From an uncultured Porphyromonadaceae bacterium (lineage in GTDB: Bacteria; Bacteroidota; Bacteroidia; Bacteroidales; Muribaculaceae), in assembly GCA_938027385.1 (NCBI GenBank), contig CALJBF010000085.1:1-9885 (forward strand): 9,885 nucleotides of DNA, written 5' to 3'. Positions 5,190 through 9,885 of the stretch are shown one piece after another. Both the position numbers and the translations under genes were made by a program. The notes below the pieces were generated by a model. It did no database searches and was not told the DNA's origin. It worked only from the letters and a program-made list of their open reading frames with translations. Each line of letters starts with the position of its first letter. The first letter of the stretch is position 1.

Positions 5190-6143
5190 ATGAAAGATCT
5201 TGCCAAGTGGGTCTATATTGTTGTGGCCCTTATTATAGTATTCCCCATGCAGTATGTCACCGGCGGTGAGTTCATCTCGCCTGCGGTAGCGCTGTTCCTC
5301 GGACTGGTGTTCGCTCTGATTTTTCCGATGCCATACGCCAAATTCAATAAAAAAGCGTCGAAATATCTGCTGCAGGCCTCGGTTGTAGGTCTCGGTTTCG
5401 GCATGAATGTCACCGAGGCGCTCAAGAGCGGTGCCGAGGGTATGATGTTCACGGTCGTGTCAGTTATAGGCGTGATGTGTTTCGGAGTGCTCATCGGCTA
5501 CTGGATGCATATCGCGCGCAAGACCACCTATCTTATTTCGTCGGGAACGGCGATATGCGGCGGCAGCGCCATCGCGGCAGTCGGCCCGGTACTCAAGGCC
5601 AATGACAACGAGATGGCCGTATCGCTGGGTGTGATCTTCATCCTCAACGCTATCGCGCTGTTCATCTTCCCGCCGATCGGACATTATTTCAACATGTCTG
5701 ACGCACAGTTCGGCACATGGGCCGCCATCGCCATACACGATACCTCGTCGGTCGTAGGTGCCGGCGACGCTTACAGCGCCGAGGCATGTCAGATTGCCAC
5801 GCTGATCAAGTGTACACGCGCCCTGTGGATCATTCCCCTGGCGTTCGTGACAATGTTCATCTTCCGCGACAAGGATGCCAAGGGTGTCTCTATCCCCTGG
5901 TTCATATTCCTGTTCGTGCTGGCCATGATAATCAACACATACTGCGGGCTGCCCGAGGCGCTTACGTCGACCATAGTAGTGATTGCCAAGAAACTGCTCG
6001 TTGTCACGCTGTTCTTTATCGGTGCGGGTCTTTCGATCGCCACGGTCAAGAAAGTGGGCGTGGCACCGTTGCTGCTTGCCATCGTGCTCTGGATCATCAT
6101 CGGTGTTTCGAGTTTCTTCGTGGTGATGAACACGATAGCGTGA
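5190..6143 (+). CDS. yeiH: YeiH/UPF0324 family putative sulfate exporter
   Basis: A 317-residue inner-membrane protein with about ten hydrophobic segments. Conserved family features resembling E. coli YeiH: TYLISSGTAICGGSAIAA (113-130) followed by VGPVLKANDNE, the loop AIHDTSSVVGAGDAYS (181-196), IPWFIFLFVLAMI (235-247) and GAGLSIATVKKVGVAPLLLA (278-297). The family is annotated as putative sulfate exporters, but the substrate is not firmly established. The ATG at 5190 (MKDLAKWVYIVVALIIVFPM) gives a normal first membrane segment; an upstream in-frame ATG at 5076 lies inside aroE and would add translated repeat. The stop overlaps the comEC start by four bases, so the two genes are probably translationally coupled. 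Confidence 0.92.
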   Translation: MKDLAKWVYIVVALIIVFPMQYVTGGEFISPAVALFLGLVFALIFPMPYAKFNKKASKYLLQASVVGLGFGMNVTEALKSGAEGMMFTVVSVIGVMCFGVLIGYWMHIARKTTYLISSGTAICGGSAIAAVGPVLKANDNEMAVSLGVIFILNAIALFIFPPIGHYFNMSDAQFGTWAAIAIHDTSSVVGAGDAYSAEACQIATLIKCTRALWIIPLAFVTMFIFRDKDAKGVSIPWFIFLFVLAMIINTYCGLPEALTSTIVVIAKKLLVVTLFFIGAGLSIATVKKVGVAPLLLAIVLWIIIGVSSFFVVMNTIA

Positions 6144-8164
6144 CGACTCATCCCGACATCGGCCAGCGCCGGTTGCCGGTGGCGCCTTTGTTGCCGGTTG
6201 CCGCAGGGTTTGCGGCCGGAATTGCGTCGGGAGCCTTATATGACGGATATATATGGTGGCTGGCGGGAGCTTTCACGCTCCTGTCGGCCATCTTTGCGTT
6301 TTGCGGGCGCAGATGGCTAATGGCGCTGATGCTGTCGGCACTCCCCGGGCTGTTGGCGGGTTACACCGCGCGCCCGCAGAGGGTAGGGGTTACGGAGCTG
6401 AATCAGGCGCATGCGGTGTATCGCGGGGTTGTGGACTCCGAGACACGCTCGCCGTCTACCCAGCGGCTTTTTCTTACTGTTGATTCAGTCGGTACCCGTG
6501 GTGTAAAGCCTTTCCGGGTAATGCTGACGGTTTCCGACCCGGCGAAGGTGATTGTGGCGGGCGATAGGGTATGTTTCACCGCACTGCTTGCCGCGCCGAC
6601 CGGATACAATGCCGGTATGGACTACGATGGAGCCGACCGCCGGCTTTTCCAACAGCGGGTGTCGGCCGTCGGACGGCTTTCGGGCACGGCGCATATCGCC
6701 GTGACGGGGCATACTGGCGGTATCGGTGTCAGGATGGAGCGATGGCGCAACCGCATCGGCGACGCGCTGGCATACAGCGGCCTGCGCCCCGAGACGGCCG
6801 GTTTCCTTCAGGCCGTGCTGATGGGTGAGCGTAGTTATGTCAGCCCGGAAACGCGCGAGGCTTTCTCGCGCACTGGGGTGGCTCATGTGCTGGCGCTGAG
6901 CGGCACCCACCTGGCGGTGATTGCGCTGATGATGTCGGTCATATTCTTCCCGCTAAGACTGATGGGGCGCCGCCGATGGGAGTGGATGGCGACTCTGGCT
7001 GCTCTATGGGGGTATGCGTTGCTGACGGGGCTGTCGCCGTCGGTAACGCGGGCCGTGATCATGGTATCGTTCGTACTTGTGGCGCAGACGCGCCGTTGGC
7101 AGACCTCGCCGCTGAACTCGTTGTGCGCGGCGGCGTTGCTGATATTGGTGTTCAGGCCGTTTGACCTCTTTGCGGTGAGTTTCCAGCTGTCGTTCGCGGC
7201 AGTGGCGTCGCTGCTGATGTTCGCCGAGGTGCTGACTGTGGATACCCGACGCGCATGGCTCAGGACGCTCTCGAAGTGGGTGGGGGTGTCGGTTGCCGCC
7301 GTTGCCGGTACGGCGCCGCTTGCGGCGTGGTATTTCCACACTTTTCCGGTGGCGTTCCTGCTGACCAATATCCCGGCCGCACTGCTGTTGCCGCCGATAA
7401 TGGCGGGTGGTGTGCTGGTGCTGGGTCTTGCCTCAGCCGGGATTCCGTGCGGCGCCGTGGTGTGGCTCACCGACACATTATATAATATAATGATGCGGGT
7501 GGTCGACGCGGTGGCGTCGTTGCCCGGTGCGGCTGTCGGCATCGGTGATTTCTCGGCGGTGTGGCTTGTGGCGGTATATGTCGGCCTCGGGCTGTTGTGG
7601 TGGGGATGGTCGCGTCGCCTGAAACTGTCTGTGGCCGCCGGGTGCGTCATGATTGCCGTGTCTGTGACGGCGACGGCGCTGTCGGGCAACCGGTATGAGT
7701 GCGAAGGTGTCATCACCCTGCGGTCTGACAAAGCCGTGGGTGTTGCGGTATGCCGGGGTGACTCGGTGATAGTGTTTACTGACGCCAAGGCGCCCGGTCT
7801 GAGGCGTCAGATCTCGCGTGAGACGTGGCAGGCGCTGTCGCGTCGCCGCCTCGACGACAAATATGCCGGAAAGGCGCGTTTCGCCTCCCCGATACTTGAC
7901 ACTGTGGCGATGTCACCCGACGGCAGCCGCTGGCACATCGGCGGCAAGACCTACATAATTGCCGGAAAAGACAGTGTGGCATCTCCTCCTGAGAATTGTG
8001 ATTACCTGGTGCTGACACGCGGTTTCCGTGGCGATGCCGTGGGGGTGGCGACGAGGTGCCGTCCCGATACCGTGATTGTGTCGCCTACACTTACCCCGGC
8101 AAAGGCGCTCGTCATGGTCCGGAGTCTCCGCGCCGCCTCAGTCCCAACCAAAATCCGCCATTAA
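6140..8164 (+). CDS. comEC: ComEC/Rec2 DNA-uptake channel protein
   Basis: A 674-residue polytopic membrane protein that carries single-stranded DNA across the inner membrane in natural transformation. Layout: N-terminal membrane segments (about 14-75), a soluble OB-fold-type region (about 90-190, DUF4131-like), then the competence membrane domain (about 215-515) with VAHVLALSGTHLAVIAL (247-263), LLTGLSPSVTRAVIM (294-308) and VSFQLSFAAVASLL (346-359). The tail (516-674) is soluble and has no HxHxDH motif, so the metallo-beta-lactamase domain of Bacillus-type ComEC is absent; as far as I recall this short form is usual in Bacteroidetes. I chose GTG 6140, whose GTGA overlaps the yeiH TGA; the frame has no nearby ATG, and upstream in-frame codons lie deep inside yeiH. 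TTG codons near 6173 are less likely starts. Confidence 0.93.
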   Translation: MTTHPDIGQRRLPVAPLLPVAAGFAAGIASGALYDGYIWWLAGAFTLLSAIFAFCGRRWLMALMLSALPGLLAGYTARPQRVGVTELNQAHAVYRGVVDSETRSPSTQRLFLTVDSVGTRGVKPFRVMLTVSDPAKVIVAGDRVCFTALLAAPTGYNAGMDYDGADRRLFQQRVSAVGRLSGTAHIAVTGHTGGIGVRMERWRNRIGDALAYSGLRPETAGFLQAVLMGERSYVSPETREAFSRTGVAHVLALSGTHLAVIALMMSVIFFPLRLMGRRRWEWMATLAALWGYALLTGLSPSVTRAVIMVSFVLVAQTRRWQTSPLNSLCAAALLILVFRPFDLFAVSFQLSFAAVASLLMFAEVLTVDTRRAWLRTLSKWVGVSVAAVAGTAPLAAWYFHTFPVAFLLTNIPAALLLPPIMAGGVLVLGLASAGIPCGAVVWLTDTLYNIMMRVVDAVASLPGAAVGIGDFSAVWLVAVYVGLGLLWWGWSRRLKLSVAAGCVMIAVSVTATALSGNRYECEGVITLRSDKAVGVAVCRGDSVIVFTDAKAPGLRRQISRETWQALSRRRLDDKYAGKARFASPILDTVAMSPDGSRWHIGGKTYIIAGKDSVASPPENCDYLVLTRGFRGDAVGVATRCRPDTVIVSPTLTPAKALVMVRSLRAASVPTKIRH

Positions 8165-8222
8165 AAATAGCAGTTGTAATTTTATGCCCGTTTAGGGGCT
8201 TGTTTATGTGTTTTATAATTTT

Positions 8223-8254
8223 TTTGCCGGATTAAGGAATATTTAGTAAATTTG
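8223..8254 (+). promoter_or_regulatory. Bacteroidetes-type promoter for the LRR surface protein
   Basis: TTTG (8223-8226), 20 bases of spacer, then TAAATTTG (8247-8254): a full match to the -33 TTTG and -7 TAnnTTTG elements at a usual spacing. RNA would start near 8261, leaving an AT-rich leader of ~95 bases before the ATG at 8357. The leader contains a weak 7-base inverted repeat AATCAAT/ATTGATT (8307-8313, 8335-8341). Confidence 0.78.
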
Positions 8255-8356
8255 CACGTCCCAAACTTATCAGAGGAAAGGACATATTATTCTATTGGCT
8301 AAGATTAATCAATCACATAAATTATCTTTTATTTATTGATTTCTTTTCGTAATTAT

Positions 8357-8431
8357 ATGAAAACCAACTTATTACCCCCCCCTATTCCTGGCGCGCCAGC
8401 GCTGTGGGACGGTTGCTTGCCACGGGGCTGA
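8357..8431 (+). other. ATG-initiated short frame, likely the shifted true start of the LRR gene
   Basis: ATGAAAACC follows an AT-rich leader and looks like a typical Bacteroidales gene start, but with eight C at 8375-8382 the frame encodes only 24 residues (MKTNLLPPPIPGAPALWDGC, then LPRG) and stops at TGA 8429-8431. One more C would fuse it to the secreted LRR frame as MKTNLLPPPYSWRASAVGR plus the signal-peptide core. As read, it overlaps the alternative GTG start (8404). Confidence 0.5.
8375..8382 (+). repeat. Homopolymeric C8 tract at the LRR gene start
   Basis: Eight consecutive C follow codon 6 of the ATG at 8357. Lengths of 6, 9 or 12 would place that ATG in frame with the signal peptide and LRR domain; eight does not. 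Tracts of this kind are known sites of slipped-strand length change, and also of sequencing error. Confidence 0.8.
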
Positions 8432-9885
8432 CTATCCTCGCAGGCGCCCTGTCGATAGCGGCACAGACTATCACGGGTGAGCAGAAAGTCATCTATTCGG
8501 TCATCGACCCCGAGGCTAAGACTGTGCAGGTTTCAATCGACAACCGGTCGATGCACCGCGATGACAATTCGGCAATCACTATCCCTGAGACCGTAACTTA
8601 CGAGGGCACATCCTATACCGTAGTGGGCATAGCCCAGGGCGCGTTTGCCGATACCAAAATATCAGGCCTTGATATTCAGGCCCCGATAGCGGAAATTCCC
8701 GCCGACGCTTTCAGCGGTTGTGTCGGGCTGTCATCAGTCACAATGCCCGAAACTCTCACCTCAATCGGCGAAAACGCATTCAAGGGTTGCTTGAACCTCA
8801 CGGCTCCGTCATTCCCCGCGGCGTTGACCACGGTAGGCGCAAGCGCTTTCGAGGGGTGCTCGTCGCTGGGTAAGCTGACGCTGCCGGTGGCGGCCGCTCT
8901 CGGCGAAAGGGCTTTTGCCGGCGCCGACATCTCATGTGTCATATTTCCCGCTTCCGCAGTGACAATGGGTGCGGGGCTGTTTGAGGGTGTGACATCGCTC
9001 ACATCGGTAAGCATGCCATCGTGGACAGTAACAGTGGCCGCCAATATGTTCAACGGCTGTCCTGACCTGACTGCCGTTGACTTCTCGGGTGTGACCGCGC
9101 AGAATATGTCGGTCGGCGAAGGCGCCTTCCGTGGCTGTGAAAAACTTGCGTCGGTCACATTCCCCGCTAAAATCAGCAGTATAGGTTCTAATGCCTTCAG
9201 GGAATGTACATCCCTCACTGGCATCTCGTTGCCGCAGATGTCGACTCTCGGCACCGGCGCGTTCCGTCAGTCCGGCATAAGGAAGATGGACAAGACAGAC
9301 TGGCCCGCGACGGCAATCAGGAACATTGACCCATGGATATTTGCTGAGACGCCTATAGAATCCATGGTCATTCCCGAGTGGATGACAAGGGTTCCCGAAG
9401 CTCTCTGCCACAATTGTGTCTCCCTGGCTTCGGTCACTATCCCCGAAGGTGTTACGATCATAGCACAGTGGGCTTTCGGCCATCATCCGATTCATGAAGA
9501 TGACCCCACTCCGATTAATAATGTGCTTACAAATCTTGTCCTTCCTAAAACGCTCAAAAGACTTTACAACTATGCTTTTGAAAACAATGTCGGTCTGACA
9601 GACGTCACATTCCATGAAGGTATTGAGCTTTTTCAGGAAGGCTGTTTCATCGGATGCCGTCTTAAGAATATTGTGATTCCGTCGACGGTAAAAGAACTTG
9701 GTTATGCCTCATTCTGTGGTAATGGGGCAGAGACAATCACCCTTCCCGAAACACTATCTGACGGACGTGAATCCATACAGTTCGGCACTATGGTTTTTGC
9801 CGGAAACAAAATTGAGGAATTCACATTCCCATCATGGCTCACAGATATTCCGGCAGCAATTTTCCAGGAGTGCCAGGATCTCAAT
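8404..9885 (+). CDS. BspA-like leucine-rich-repeat secreted protein, 3' end off window
   Basis: An open frame runs unbroken to the right edge (494 codons from GTG 8404). The N-terminus gives a signal peptide with core LLATGLTILAGALSIAA (4-20) and likely cleavage before Gln21. Residues ~21-95 form a short N-terminal domain; from ~100 on there are about 16 BspA-type repeats (LRR_5 class), with pattern L-x-x-V-x-x-P-x-x-V/L-x-x-I-G-x-x-A-F-x-G-C. Clear copies include AFSGC (102), AFKGC (125), AFEGC (148), AFRGC (241) and AFREC (264); several later ones are degenerate. Such proteins are typically surface-exposed adhesins or host-interaction proteins in Bacteroidales, and any C-terminal sorting domain lies outside the window. 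The start is uncertain: GTG 8404 works as read, but an ATG at 8357 would be the natural start if the C8 tract were C9. The gene has its own promoter at 8223-8254. Confidence 0.88.
   Translation, partial: MGRLLATGLTILAGALSIAAQTITGEQKVIYSVIDPEAKTVQVSIDNRSMHRDDNSAITIPETVTYEGTSYTVVGIAQGAFADTKISGLDIQAPIAEIPADAFSGCVGLSSVTMPETLTSIGENAFKGCLNLTAPSFPAALTTVGASAFEGCSSLGKLTLPVAAALGERAFAGADISCVIFPASAVTMGAGLFEGVTSLTSVSMPSWTVTVAANMFNGCPDLTAVDFSGVTAQNMSVGEGAFRGCEKLASVTFPAKISSIGSNAFRECTSLTGISLPQMSTLGTGAFRQSGIRKMDKTDWPATAIRNIDPWIFAETPIESMVIPEWMTRVPEALCHNCVSLASVTIPEGVTIIAQWAFGHHPIHEDDPTPINNVLTNLVLPKTLKRLYNYAFENNVGLTDVTFHEGIELFQEGCFIGCRLKNIVIPSTVKELGYASFCGNGAETITLPETLSDGRESIQFGTMVFAGNKIEEFTFPSWLTDIPAAIFQECQDLN

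Noticed and set aside
6883..7788. 301-codon minus-strand open frame opposite comEC
   Set aside because: Composition is Thr/Ser/Ala/His rich with no hydrophobic pattern or motif, as expected of the reverse strand of a membrane-protein gene. ComEC motifs on the plus strand are unambiguous.
8186..8199. GCCC/GGGC mini-hairpin after comEC as a terminator
   Set aside because: Only four base pairs and no immediate U-tract; too weak to call.
8307..8341. AATCAAT/ATTGATT inverted repeat as the end of an invertible promoter segment
   Set aside because: Arms are only 7 AT-rich bases, 21 bases apart, and do not enclose the promoter; no invertase gene is present.

Overview
The window looks like chromosomal DNA from a gut-type Bacteroidales bacterium, plausibly Muribaculaceae-like; this is inferred, since no search was run. 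The reasons are G+C-rich genes separated by AT-rich gaps, promoter-like TAnnTTTG boxes (the Bacteroidetes -7 element), no obvious Shine-Dalgarno sequences, a RecJ N-terminus of the Bacteroidetes kind, a ComEC without the metallo-beta-lactamase tail, and a BspA-type leucine-rich-repeat surface protein. There are no rRNA or tRNA genes, CRISPR arrays, transposases or phage genes.

Left half, all on the minus strand, read right to left: a 58-residue membrane protein (4051-4227) ending at a strong hairpin terminator (3997-4028); endonuclease IV nfo (2918-3805) with its own promoter; an SLC45/GPH-type MFS sugar transporter carrying an unusual ~195-residue periplasmic insert (886-2760); a small lipoprotein 15 bases after it (523-870); a compound inverted repeat (388-495); and the first 28 codons of recJ (1-86), which runs off the left edge. 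recJ and nfo, both DNA-repair genes, share a nearly identical 19-base promoter-like block.

Right half, all on the plus strand: shikimate dehydrogenase aroE (4367-5134), a YeiH/UPF0324 putative sulfate exporter (5190-6143) and the DNA-uptake channel protein comEC (6140-8164). These appear to form one operon: a 55-base gap after aroE filled by a 9-base tandem repeat, then a GTGA stop/start overlap. After an AT-rich gap with a textbook Bacteroidetes promoter (8223-8254) comes a secreted BspA-like leucine-rich-repeat protein that runs off the right edge. Its natural-looking ATG (8357) is separated from the secreted reading frame by a run of eight C; nine C would join the two.

The most noteworthy signals are the poly-C tract at the surface-protein start (possible phase variation), two different intergenic tandem arrays that share a 9-base period and sit just upstream of transporter genes, the palindromic compound repeat at 388-495, and the large insert in the MFS transporter. 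No complete novel defence or mobile system is visible.
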